The translations under genes and the position numbers were made by a program. Under the pieces are notes generated by a model, which ran no database searches, was not told the origin of the DNA, and saw nothing but the letters and a program-made list of their open reading frames with translations. A stretch of DNA of 64,000 bases from Diospyros lotus (Eukaryota; Streptophyta; Magnoliopsida; Ericales; Ebenaceae): NCBI RefSeq assembly GCF_014633365.1, contig NC_068339.1, positions 34,171,316-34,235,315 of the forward strand, written 5' to 3'. Each line of letters opens with the position of its first letter. Positions within the stretch are counted from its first letter, which is position 1. Shown piece after piece: positions 10,913 to 22,246 of the stretch.

Positions 10913-12700
10913 ATGGTAAACACTCGTGGACATCGACGAACTCTCTCTCAAGGCGTTGAAACACGCCCGCCACCACGGAACACTCAACAACAAAGAGCTC
11001 CTCCGCCCCCTCATAATGCTCAAACCCAAGGAGTTGATCGCTCCATTTCTCCAAACTAGCAGATGGGGAACCAACCAGTCCCACCTCCACTTAACATCGA
11101 CTCAGGATCACTCCCTACTAATCAAGCTGGGACCTCACGGAAGCCACCACATACGGTCCCATGGGAAGAGTATGAAACATTGAGACAACAACACATTGAG
11201 GGTATGCAGGTACTTCGAGACATGGTTGGCGTACTCCAAAGTATGATGCCTGGAGGGACGTTGCCTGATACTCTGAAAAAGTTTATGCCGCCTCTTGAGC
11301 CTCAGCCCGAGGCGGGAGCTGATTCCTATCAAGAGGCTACCCTTGATTCTCATTCCTGATCTACTCCTCGACGAGAGGATAGGCCCAAATCACCACCACC
11401 AAGAAGGATCCGTCATTTCGTGCCTCGGAAAAATGAAAACCCAAGAGTGGAAAACAAGACCAGAAGCCCTCAAAGGCGGAGGTATCATGAAACAGTGGCC
11501 AGTACACCAACAAGACATGACAATCAAACAACAGCTAGTATGCGTGATGACATGAAAAGAGTAGTAGAACAAGTGCTCGAGCGAAAAAAGTTAATCCCTG
11601 TAACAGAAGAGCACCAGCGTAGAAAATGTCCTTTTACTGCAGATATATTGGAGAAGCCTCTGCCCCGAAAATTCAAAATGCCACAAATCACCCTCTACTC
11701 AGGAAAAGATGATCCATACGATCATGTCCAGAATTATGAGTCATTAATGATATTGCATGGGTGGGACGATGACATAATGTGTCGAGCCTTTTCCTTAACA
11801 CTATTAGGACATGCTCGAACATGGTTTAACAACCTACTAGAGGCCTCCATTTCGTCATTTGGACAACTCAGAACGGAATTTATCAAGCCCTTTGTAATTA
11901 GCAGTCGAAGGAAAAAGGACGCCACCTACCTACTTAGCATACGACAAGGGAATAAAGAATCCTTACGTCAATTTGTGGATAGATTTCACAACACTACTCT
12001 TGAAGTCCCTGATCTGCTGGCCCAAGTAGCAGTGTCTGCCATGCTTCAAGGAACCTGTCTCCTCTTTCTCCAAGAGTCGCTTTCCTTAGACCCTCTAATG
12101 TCCCTAGCCGACTTATTTGTTAAAGCGAACTAGTATATCCTTCTCACTGAAATTATGAGGAATGTGGGGGGAAATGAAGACAAAGAGAGGAAGAGAAAGG
12201 AACGTGAAGGAGAAGAAGAGTCTATGTGGCGACAGGAAAGGATTAGAAGAGCAGATGTACCTAAACTACAGTTTAATCACTATGCTCGACTTTTACAACC
12301 ACGATCAGCTATATTGGCCGCAGTAGAAGGAGAAGGACTCCTTAAACTTCCCCACAAAGTTGATAGACCTATGGGAAAAAATCAAGAAGAATACTGCAAA
12401 TATCATCAAACTCGGGGACATTCCACTGATCATTGCAGAGAATTGAAGAATCAGATTGAAATGCTTATTCGAGAAGGACACCTCCAAAGGTATGTGAGGC
12501 ATGAAGGAGAAGAAAATAGGGAACCCCAACAGAGGGAAAACAGGCGCGATGAGAAAGAAAGGAAAAACTTGAGGCAACAAGAAATGAGAAGTGATCGAAG
12601 GCAAGATCCTCAATTAGACAATGAGCCAACTCAACAAGCCATTCATGTTATTTCGGGAGGTGAAACTCTAGGTGGGGACACATCAGCCTCCTGAAAGGCA
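10913..12700 (+). pseudogene. Tat-type gag, four in-frame stops
   Basis: Structural protein that packages the element RNA. The start MVNTRGHRR is the usual opening of Tat gag. A basic, proline-rich leader follows; the capsid core lies at 11620-12050 (KFKMPQITLYSGKDDPYDH, LLGHARTWFNNL, KESLRQFVDRF). A CCHC-like knuckle (YCKYHQTRGHSTDHC) lies near 12395-12440 with a charged tail after it. The frame is interrupted at 11057 (TAG), 11357 (TGA), 12131 (TAG) and 12692 (TGA) but never shifts. At these sites flanking residues suggest Q or R codons (CAG, CGA) before mutation. Confidence 0.9.
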
Positions 12701-12724
12701 TACGCCCGTCAAGCCTACCAAGTT

Positions 12725-13440
12725 AATTCAGTGATGGAGGTAAGAGATGATGAAGAGATGATCACCTTCGCCCCAACCGATCGAGGTGATATAATACTCC
12801 CGCATGATGATCCAATGGTTATTTCAGTAGTCGTGGCTAAGCACCCCATCAATAGAATTTTGGTAGATAGTGGCAGTTCTGTCAATTTGATCTACTGGAA
12901 CTATTTTGCGCAAATGCATTTATCTCATGATCGATTGAAGAAAGTGTCCTCACCCCTGTATAGCTTCACTAGAGAAGCGGTCCCAGTTGTAGGATCTATT
13001 CAGCTACCCATTACGCTTGGGGAAGACCCTCAACTCGTAACTCGACAAGCTAATTTTATGGTGGTTAAAACCTCCTCGGCGGCATATAACATGATTCTAG
13101 GCCGCCCCTTACTCAATGACCTGAGAGCAGTAGTGTCCTCATGTTACTTATTGATGAAATTCCCCACCTCTACCAGAGTGGGGCAAGCTCGAGGAGATCA
13201 GAAGAAGGCACAAACCTGTTATGTGTCATCCACAAAAGGAAAAAGAGCTGAAGAAACCTTATCTATAGCAGAAAAGGCCATACATAAATCCTTGGAAGAA
13301 GGAGCCACACGTAAACCCCAACCTGTTGAAGAATTGGAAGCAGTACATCTGAGTGCATTAGATTCTGAGAAAGTAGCATATGTGGGGTCCCAACTTTTGG
13401 AACATATAAAAGAAGAGATTGCAAGATGCTTGTGAGAAAA
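12725..13440 (+). pseudogene. Tat-type aspartic protease
   Basis: Cleaves the polyprotein in the family. Open from 12731 to 13432. The catalytic triad is visible as ILVDSGSSVNLIYW at about 12858-12900 (D-S-G, intact) followed by a strand with MILGRPLLNDLRAV at about 13090-13130. It lies in the same frame as gag and reverse transcriptase. The stop TGA at 13433 sits in [10 protein letters not shown], where an arginine codon CGA is expected. Confidence 0.9.
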
Positions 13441-13672
13441 TTCAGACGTATTTGCTTGGAAACCAAGAGATATGCCAGGAATCAGTCCAGAAGTGATATG
13501 TCACCACTTGAATGTGGATCCCCAGTTTAAGCCAGTCTAACAGAAGAAGCGAAACATTGCCCCTGATAGACTGCAAGCATTGGAAGAAGAAGTTGATAAA
13601 ATGCTAAAAGTGGGCTTCATTCGAGAAGTATTATATCCAGAGTGGTTAGCCAATGTTGTTATGGTCCCGAAG

Positions 13673-15671
13673 TGTTAGTGTAGGTGCTCTAGACCCAATC
13701 ATATTGGGCATGTTGTACACTGACAATTGTAATCATGTTATTATTTGAATAAGGAGTTATTCAAATTCACAAGAAGTCATTCTATTAGTTTCTTGTTATT
13801 ATTGTAATAACCAAATGAAACTAGATAGAAGTCCATATGATGTATACTGTGAATAATCTATAAAGATGTGAGATGATGCATCACAGTTTATAGACATCAT
13901 TAAACATCCCAAGTCGTAGCAATGTCAAGAATGGACATTGACAATTGCGGTAAGACTTGTATGTGCTATGTTTTTGCTATGTGATAGCAATGGGGGTCTC
14001 ACACCCATAGGCATGGGGATGCCTAGACAAGTACATAGGTGACCAATGTTGGAGAACGTGTCACTGGACATGACTCGCCACGAGAATCCATTTTGGTTAT
14101 ATGTTGATGGAATTCTCATACGAGATGGGTGTAACTAATCCTTGGACCTGAGGTTGTCACGGTCATCTCATAAGAAGACCGATATGCTTTGACATCGTTT
14201 CGATGGGCCTAGACAAAGGCTGCACGTGGGCGATCGTTGGGTACATCATGAGGCTTATGGAGATGGGTGCATAGCCAAGATGGGACTCGTCTATCCCTTG
14301 ATAGAGGATGATGTATCTAAGGCGCCTTCGGTGGATATTCACTTTAAATCCATGGCCATGGTGAAAGAGATCAATAAGGAGTTATTGATTCACTTTCTAT
14401 TAAGTGAAGATATCCAGAAGACCGAAGAAAACTCATGTGATCGTTATCAAGCAACACATCGCCATACTTGAGATCACATAAGATACATTGACGAGAGGAT
14501 CGTATTACACGGTAACCATGCTCGTGAAAGGTTATTTGCGGATTATGAATCCTTCTGAATAATTGGGTAGGCATGACGCCTTGCTAGAGGCCAATCTTGT
14601 CTTATGTGTTCGTACCGACACATTGCCAACATATTCGGAAGCCTAATGAGTCATACGCAATAGGCACGGTCCCTGGCTTAAACTAGGAGAGTGGACGTAT
14701 GGTTAAGTGGGACACTTCGGCAAGAAGTTGTGCCGTCGTAGGTTCTCACGGGAAAAGAACAAATAGACGTAATGACGTCGATATGACGAGGAGTCGTCAT
14801 AATGGAAAGAGTTTCCTAAAAATGGCATTTGATTAAATTAGGAAGGAGTTTCTAATTTAATGATTTTCTATTTGTTGGATTGGCAAATAGGAAATAAAAT
14901 ATTTTTGGGCTTAAGTTAATATTTGGACTAAATTAGATTTGGGCCAAATATTAAATTAAATATTATATTTGGACTAAATTGGATTTGGGCCAAATATTAA
15001 AATAAATATTATATTTGGACTAAATTAGATTTGGGCCAAATATTAAATATTATATTTGGACCAAATTAGATTTGGGCCAAATATTAAATAAAATATATTT
15101 GGGCTTGAATTAGATTTGGGCCATAATATTTTATTTAACCTATAAAAGGATTGGGCCATTTAATTATATTTCTAGTTGGACTAGAATAAGCCCACTTATG
15201 ATTCTAATTAAATTAGAATTAATGGGCTAGCCCAATCCATTAGGGTTTTAGAAACCCTAGGATATTTCATTATAAATATCCTTTTATAGGTTGCCCATTT
15301 TAGAGATGATTTTTGGTGTCGTTTTTCAAGAGTTGAAAAACTCATTGCCGTTCACTCTTCCCCGTTTCTTTTGGCATCGATTTGAAACGTGGGTGTTCTT
15401 TTACCGTCCATACACAAGCCGCGCAAAGGAGAAGGAGCTAGCACTCCTATTCCGCTCTCCTTGCCAACGGACGCGTGCCGCGTATCACGAGTTAGAGGCC
15501 GGACGCTTGGACGGCTCGAATCCGCGAACGACTCGATAATCTAAAGGTTAGATTTATTTATTTGTTTGTGAATGATTTGATTTCGACGTTGATCCAATCG
15601 CCGGGATCGGGGTAAGGTTCAAAATTTTTGAACTACACTGCTTGCCCCGTAGCGATCTTGCTTTACTTTCA
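13673..15671 (+). mobile_element. Solo LTR, family 4, copy II (1,999 bp)
   Basis: Starts TGTTAGTGTAGG, ends CTTTACTTTCA, with a perfect 5-bp target duplication CGAAG at 13668-13672 and 15672-15676. Removing it rejoins MVPK to SNGKWRV in frame. It is the intact reference for copy I (9382-9864 plus 24504-24535). 14905-15130 holds about five loose repeats of GGACTAAATTAGATTTGGGC. No coding sequence. The LTR type resembles copia LTRs, but without an internal region I cannot place it. Confidence 0.93.
15241..15279 (+). promoter_or_regulatory. Inverted telobox pair with TATA box, family-4 LTR copy II
   Basis: TAGGGTTT (15241-15248) and AAACCCTA (15252-15259) face each other across three bases, and TATAAATAT follows at 15271-15279. 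Copy I keeps both the pair and the TATA box at matching distance, suggesting the promoter core of this LTR. Confidence 0.62.
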
Positions 15672-17159
15672 CGAAGTCCAATGGAAAATGGCGTGTATGC
15701 GTAGATTTCACTAATCTCAATAAAGCATGCCCCAAATACTCATATCCACTACCTCGGATCGACCATCTCGTAGATGAAACATCTGGATACCAGTTTATGA
15801 GCTTTTTGGATGCTTTCTCGGGGTACCACCAAATAATGATGTACCCTCCAAACCAAGAGAAGACATCATTCATCACTAAAAAGGGGACCTACTGCTACTA
15901 AGTCATGCCTTTTGGACTCAAGAACGCTGGAGCCACTTATCAGTGCATGGTGAATAAAGTCTTTAAAGAATTGCTGGGTGACACCATGGAAGCATACGTT
16001 GACGATATGATTGTGAAAATTTGAAAAGATGAATCACATGTAGGAAAGCTAGCACAAGTGCTTGGAGTCTTTAGACGATACAAGATACGATTAAATCCAA
16101 CGAAGTGTGCCTTTGGAGTACAGTCTGGAAAATTCTTGGGATACATGATCACACAAAGAGGAATTAAGGCAAACCCTGAGAAAATTCAAGCAATACTGGA
16201 TATGGAACCACCAGCATCAACTAAGGAAGTTCAGTGATTGATAGGATGAATGGCAGCTCTCGGACGTTTTCTCTCCAAGTCAGCTGAAAGAGAGCTCCCC
16301 TTCTTGCGAACGTTAAGAATAGGAAAAAAGTTTGAGTGGACAGAACAATGTCAAAAGTCATTTGAAGCATTAAAGGAGTATTTAAAAGAAGTTCCCCTAT
16401 TAACACGACCAGAAACCGGAGCGACGTTGTACTTGTACTTGGGGATAAGTGATGAAGCCATAAGTGTAGTATTAATCAGGAAAGATGGACAGATGGATCG
16501 GCCAATATATTATGTCAGCAAGGTATTACAAGGCCCCGAGACACGTTATCCAGTGGCAGAAAAAATGGCGTTAGCACTATTAAACGCATCCAGAAAGTTG
16601 AGGCCATACTTCTAGTCTCATTCAATCATCGTACTTACAGATCAGCCTTTACGAAGAATTTTGCAAAAGCTCGAATGTTCTGGTCGCCTTACCAAATGGT
16701 CCATTGAGTTAAGTGAATATGATATCCAGTATCAACCTCGACAAGCTATAAAAGGATAGGCCCTGGCTGACTTTATTGTGGAATGTACACACTCCAATAA
16801 TGTAAGAGAAAATGAGCAAGCATAATGGTTGTTGTTCGTTGATGGAGCATCTGGTTCACAGGGAAGCGGCGCTGGGATAGTACTCGTATCCCCTGAGGGA
16901 GAAACGTTAGAATATTCTCTGCGATTTTCTTTTCCAAGTACCAACAACATAGCTGAATATGAAACATTAATTGCTGGAATGAGGATAGCAAGGAAATTGG
17001 AAGTAACACGATTGGTTGTCCATAGTGATTCTCAGTTAATTGTGCAGCAATTTCAAGGACAATATGAAACTAGAGAACAAATAATGGCTCAATACTTACG
17101 CAAAGTCAAAGACCTGGCCCAGACATTTTAGAGTTTCCAATTAACACAAATAAACAGAT

Positions 17160-18571
17160 CGCTTAATGTGCATGCTGATGCTTTATCTAAACTAGCATCC
17201 ACTAGAGAGACAACAGGAAGAGCAGTATTTGTGGAGATGCTACATCAACCAAGCATTGAAGAAAAAGAGGTACCATGCATTGAGGCAGGAACAGACTGGA
17301 GATGGCCCTTCTATCATTATCTCACTAGCAATGAATTACCAGATGATCCACAAGAAACAAGAAGACTTAAGATGCGGGCTTCAAGGTTTATCATCATAGA
17401 TGAGATATTATATAAGCGAGCTTACACTACACCTCTTCTCAAATGTTTAGGTCCTCAAGAGGCCGAATATATCCTGACAAAAGCTCATAGTAGAATCTGT
17501 GGGGAACACTTGGGAGCAAGAACCCTAGCAACCAAAATCTTGAGAGCTGGTTTCTTTTGGCCCACACTAAGGTCAAACGCACTAAAGAAAGTCAAATCAT
17601 GTGACAAATGCCAACGACATGCTCCAGTCTAATCTGCCCCAATATCTTAGTTGCAACCTGCATTCTAGCTTATACCATTCGCTCAGTGGGGTTTGGATAT
17701 TCTGGGACCTTTCCCTCAAGCACCCGGGCAAAGAAAATTTTTAATAGTGGCTACAGACTATTTCACCAAATGGATTGAAGCTGAGGCATTGACCACTATC
17801 ATAGTACGAAAGGTAGAGGCAATGGTATGGAAAGACATTGTGTGTCGGTTTGGAATACCAAGAATTATTGTTACAGATCATGGGAAGCAATTTGATTGTG
17901 ACTCCTTTAGGAAATTTTGTGACAACATAGGAATCCAATTAAGATTCGCTTCAGTGACTTACCCTCAAGCTAATGGACAAGCCGAGGTCAGCAACCGAAC
18001 CATATTGCATAGCCTAAAAACTCGACTTGAAAGAGCCAGGGGCACATGGGCTGACGAGCTACCCACCATTTTATGGGCTTACCGAACGACTAGTCGCGTC
18101 GCTACTGGAGAAACTCCGTTCAATCTTGTATATGGGACAGAGGCCTTAATTCCCATTGAAATTTTAGCTAAGTCCCTAAGACTTATGGCATATGAGGAAG
18201 AGGACGATGTGAGGAATTCTGAAGCATTGCGAGAAAATTTGGATCTGATTGAAAAGCAGAGGGATAACACTGCTATGAAGATAGCTGCATATCAGAGAAG
18301 AGTCACCAGTTATTTCAATTCTCGGGTTAAGAACAGACCCATGAAAAAAAGAGATTTAGTACTTCGAAGATCTGTTGTAACCAACGCGCTAAGGGATGAT
18401 GGAAAGTTACGAGCAAATTGGGAAGGGCCATACCGCATTCTAAAGCTGATTGGACCCAACACTTGCATTTTACAAACTCTTTTGGGAGATACCATGAGGA
18501 AAACATGGAATTTGAACTATTTGAAGTTGTATACAAATGATGTACCTGAGAAAATATCTGCAATAATATAA
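17160..18571 (+). pseudogene. Tat-type integrase
   Basis: HHCC zinc region at 17470-17632 (KAHSRICGEHLGARTL; SCDKCQRHAPV). Catalytic core at 17693-18130: ILGPFPQAPG, VATDYFTKWIEAEAL, IIVTDHGKQFD, NGQAEVSNRTI, which shows the D-D-E triad intact. The C-terminal part (WEGPYRILKLIGPNTC) ends with a natural stop at 18571, without a chromodomain. Three stops (17630, 17648, 17666) lie between the zinc finger and the core, at positions where glutamine is usual. 17693-18571 is open for 292 codons. Confidence 0.92.
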
Positions 18572-18680
18572 GTCCTAAATGGGACCGTGAACGTAGGCAC
18601 ATTTTACCGAACCACGTAAAAATGCTTGTGTGCGTATGGTTATCATTTTATTTACATCTACGGAAAGAGAACTCACACAC

Positions 18681-19104
18681 GATCAAGCCCGTTGCCCTGC
18701 TTATGGCTCGACAACGAGGTAAAATACGATCGAGCCCGTTGCCCCGCCTATGGCCCGGCAACAAGGTAAAATACGATTGAGCCCGTTGCACCGCCTATGG
18801 CTCGGCAATGAGGTAAAATACGATCGAGCCCGTTGCCCCGCCTATGGCCTGGCAACAAGGTAAAATATGATCAAGCCTGTTGCACCGCTTATGGCCCGAC
18901 AACGAGGTAAAATACGATCACACCCATTGCCCCACCTATGGCACGACAATGAGGTAAAACACAACCAAGCCCATCGCCCCGCCTATGGCCCGGCGATGAG
19001 GTAAAATACAATCACACCCATTGCCCTGCTTACGGCCTGGCAACGAGGTAAAATGCAATCACACCCGTTGCCCTACTTACGGCCCGGCAATGAGGTAAAA
19101 TACG
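18681..19104. repeat. Tandem array, about 47-bp unit, nine copies
   Basis: Unit pattern: GATCAAGCCCGTTGCCCTGC then TTATGGCTCGACAACGAGGTAAAATAC in approximate form. Variation is mostly C/T and G/A. Each unit contains TTGCC and GGCAA arms that can pair (CGTTGCC...GGCAACg). It lies between integrase and the antisense frame of the Tat-type element. Confidence 0.92.
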
Positions 19105-19272
19105 CTCAAGCTCCCCACACCGTGCATGATCCAATAACGAAAGAAAAGTATTGGCCTCGTATCACTAAAGTCAGCAATAAAAGAATAAATCAAGAAATAA
19201 AGAGCGGAGCACGTTGGGTAGGGCAAAGAAGAAAATATTCATTGATAAAGCAATAGCTCTCCTTACAAAATT

Positions 19273-19311
19273 AAAAAAAAAAAAAAAAAAAAGAGAGAGA
19301 GAGAGAGAGAG
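19273..19311. repeat. Poly-A followed by (GA)n microsatellite
   Basis: About 20 A, then about ten GA units, inside the spacer of the Tat-type element. Confidence 0.95.
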
Positions 19312-19341
19312 CAACAGCGAAAAGCAAACTATAATGAGGGT

Positions 19342-21750
19342 CTACTCGTGGGAGCGAGACTTGCGAGAGGAACGCTTAGTAGACCCAAATGACACAACAG
19401 GAATCTCAGGAGACACTGTGGGAAGTTCCCCTTCCTCAACCTCGGCCGTGTGAGGGACATCTTCAACAGCTACGCCAGGATCTTCTTCAATGGCTCCGAG
19501 GTCGACTGCCATGCCTTCTTCCCCACGATTGAAAGGAAATGGATCCCAGGGGCCCGTCAAATTTTCCAAATCATCCACTAAATAAGAGTCCAAGTAAGAA
19601 GAAGGACTTATAGGCTCATTAGGCTCATACTAACGCTATATACTTGATGAGACTCCTCAACCTCGGGAGTAAGAAAAAGTTCAGGAAAAATCTCTCCTAG
19701 ACGCTGAGATTCTAGATGGGCACGGGCCAGATAAAATCCATATTTCAGAAAGCCCGAAGCATACTTTCCCTTCCTATCTTGGCAATCGGATGAGAGACGA
19801 TATTCCTTCACTGCTTCAGCCCGAATAGCATGAGCATTCTTATGACTTATCTTCAGTTCTGACAGGCGTAAAGAGTGTTCCTACAAAAGTGCTTCATGTT
19901 GCGCCATCAACTCAACATTCTTGTGCTCTTCAGCTTCTAGCTTAGAGCGTAAATCTTGAATTTCCCCTTGAAGGCCCGAGGTACCAACAGAAACCTCGGA
20001 CAGCTAATCATGCATACACCCAATCTCTGCCTCTGCATTTTTTTTTCCCGAGCTCCGCCCGATGAGCACGACCCTTTAGCTCTTGACGCTCTTCGTTCTA
20101 GGAAGATTGGCGTTTCCTCCAATCTAACATTTGGAACTCTACTTGTTCACGATATGCCCTGTCCCTAGCATTGGAGGCAACGATTCCTTGGATCCCTTGC
20201 ACCAGGAGCTGCTCCGCTTCATCCCTAGTCTGGGCATAGTTACTGCCAATAAATCGTTGTTCCTCTCAAGGGAGAATGGTGGAATAAATGAGATGAGTGC
20301 CAATCCCTGGTTCAGTAATCGAGTTTATCTCTAATACCCCTGGGGAAACTTCAAAGTCCTGACCACTAAGTTTCGTACCGTCCCCGAGAATCATAGTATG
20401 TCTCACATCACTTGGAATGGGAAGTATAGGAGGTGGCCTCAATGATTTCTCGCCTTCAAGAAGGCGACGATCCTTCCTATTAGGAATTATAGGATGGCGA
20501 CATTCTTCTTCCACCCGGGCCATATCACCAATAAACCGAGAAGACGAGCTTTGCCCCCATCGAGAATTGGGAGCAGGAGATGGGATGTCGACGGCCTCTT
20601 CATGAGAGAGAGGAATTGATGATGGACTTTCCGTATGAGAAGGAACTTCAGCACTCGAGTGGTCACTTCTCTGACGACGTCGCCTTTCCACCCCAGTAGG
20701 AGAAACACCAGTAGGCCTACGTGACCGAGGAGGGTGAGAGCTTGTAGATCCCTCAGCTCCATGGGTATAAACCCCGGTCGCTATCGCAACACGTGCCTCT
20801 TCTTTACTGTGGCATCTACGCAACTCCATCAGCCTACCCAATCTAGCCATTTCTGCAAAAATCAATACAAAGCATTTAATGTGGAAAAATAATGCAATAA
20901 TGGAGAAAGGAAGGCAATGGCGAAAGATATTCTACCCCTAGGAGTGTTATCCTCCTGAGGATTGAAAGAAGGATGGGAAGATGATTCAGGCATTTCCATC
21001 TCCTCCTCCCCGACTCATTCCATTTCCTGATTGGATAGTGAAGAAGACTGAGGAGGAATAGTTGGCGTCACGATCCCCCAACCCGTGATTCTGAAATTTT
21101 TCAAAGTCAGGAGGCTCATCAACTCAATGGGACCTGGCACCATTAACATTCCTACTAGACGACGATATATGCCCCAAACTTCCTTACATGGGGGAAACCC
21201 TTGGCTGGCATCCCGATAGTTCTAGTATAGAGGAGCATCCCAACTGGGTGGAGGTTCTATCACCACCCATCGCTCTTCAAACCGATTGATCTTGTTAAGA
21301 AGAGAGCTGAACAGCTCGAAACCCGACACCTTCTAGAGTGTATAAAGGGCGCGATCTTTGCTAGCTCTTCGTAATCTGTAGAAGCAACTGAAGAGTATCA
21401 AGGAAGGGACTACATCCCTTTGATGGCAAAGCATAGAGAAACCGACCATCTGGGCCCAACCATTAGGGTGAAGTTGAGCGGGAACGATCTTGTAGTGACG
21501 CAACCACGCCATGGCAAAGGGCGGAAGAGGAAAATGGAGTCCTACTTCAAACGAAGCAAAGTGAATGCTAATGGAGCCTTCATCTACCTGGGAAGGGTCC
21601 GGCTAATCGAGACGAGGATACCTCACCATAAATCCAGAAGGGGTGGCATCATAAACCTTCTCAAAAGCCCCGTACCGAAGCCGAGAGCTTGAAGTAGAAG
21701 GAATGTGCGCGGGGCCGGGGGTGATGCCGATCTTCTCCTTGACATATTAA
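19342..21750 (-). pseudogene. Antisense reading frame of the Tat-type element (PF04195-like), broken
   Basis: Tat-lineage elements are known to carry an extra frame on the opposite strand between integrase and the 3' LTR; its role is unknown. Read right to left: at 21420-21700 LRYGAFEKVYDATPSGFMVR, FEVGLHFPLPPFAMAWLRHY and AQLHPNGWAQMVGF, which match the 'putative gypsy type transposon' domain. A likely intron lies near 20850-20938 (acceptor TTTTTGCAG before AAATGGCTAGA). A serine- and arginine-rich segment (20266-20865, 199 open codons), a coiled-coil-like segment near 19860-20240 (IQDLRSKLEAEEHKNVELMA) and the conserved end KYGFYLARAHLESQRL (19700-19760) follow. A few stops interrupt it. 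Confidence 0.82.
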
Positions 21751-22228
21751 AAAGAAGATTCAAAGCCATTACCTTGTTACGTTAGGAAAGACGGAGAATC
21801 ACAGCAAGCAAAATACCTGCACGTAAAAACAAAGAATATCAGTACAAGGCAAAAAAGGAGTAACCGAAGGGTGAGTCAAGCGATCAAAGGAATTCAAAGG
21901 CGCCGGGAGATCGGGACCACTCGGTTATGACCGAGTGGCCCAGTGAGCCCTCGCCCAACGATGAAAATGAGGACGTGGCCCGAAAACGCGCCGAGACCTG
22001 AGAGAATTTGAGTTTTGAAGACACCACGGTTGATCCTTATGAAAATTAAATGAAGACTAGAAGCCCTATTTATAGAGGCACAAAAAGAAAAAAAGCCGAG
22101 GCTATCAAACGAATATAGAAAATGGAGAGCAAATACACATAAATGATCTTCCGAAGATAAGCAAAATACGGCAAAAGCTGCACCAAAATTTCCTGGGACC
22201 TTATGCTCTTTTATCCGACCTCTCGGCT

Positions 22229-22246
22229 AAAAAAGCAGGGAGTAAT
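22229..22246 (+). other. Polypurine tract of the Tat-type element
   Basis: AAAAAAGCAGGGAGTAAT directly before the 3' LTR start TGATGTACCC at 22247. Position and purine content fit a plus-strand primer. Confidence 0.75.

Larger units (their letters stand above)
13441..17150 (+). pseudogene. Tat-type reverse transcriptase and RNase H, split by a solo LTR
   Basis: RT motifs: WLANVVMVPK (13640-13672), then after the inserted LTR SNGKWRVCVDFTNLNKACP, FLDAFSGYHQI, VMPFGLKNAGATYQ, and the catalytic AYVDDMIVK at about 15998. The first RNase H and connection region run from 16250 to about 16790 (YYVSKVLQGPETRYP). A second, archaeal-like RNase H follows at 16829-17131 (LFVDGASGSQGSGAGI; HSDSQLIVQQF), a feature known from Tat elements. 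Stops lie at 13538, 15899, 16022, 16235, 16247, 16613, 16757, 16823 and 17129. The YVDD site and RNase H aspartates are still present. Confidence 0.92.

Noticed and set aside
21420..21692. Plus-strand open frame of 90 codons
   Set aside because: It is the opposite strand of the PF04195-like antisense domain, which has the recognisable protein words.
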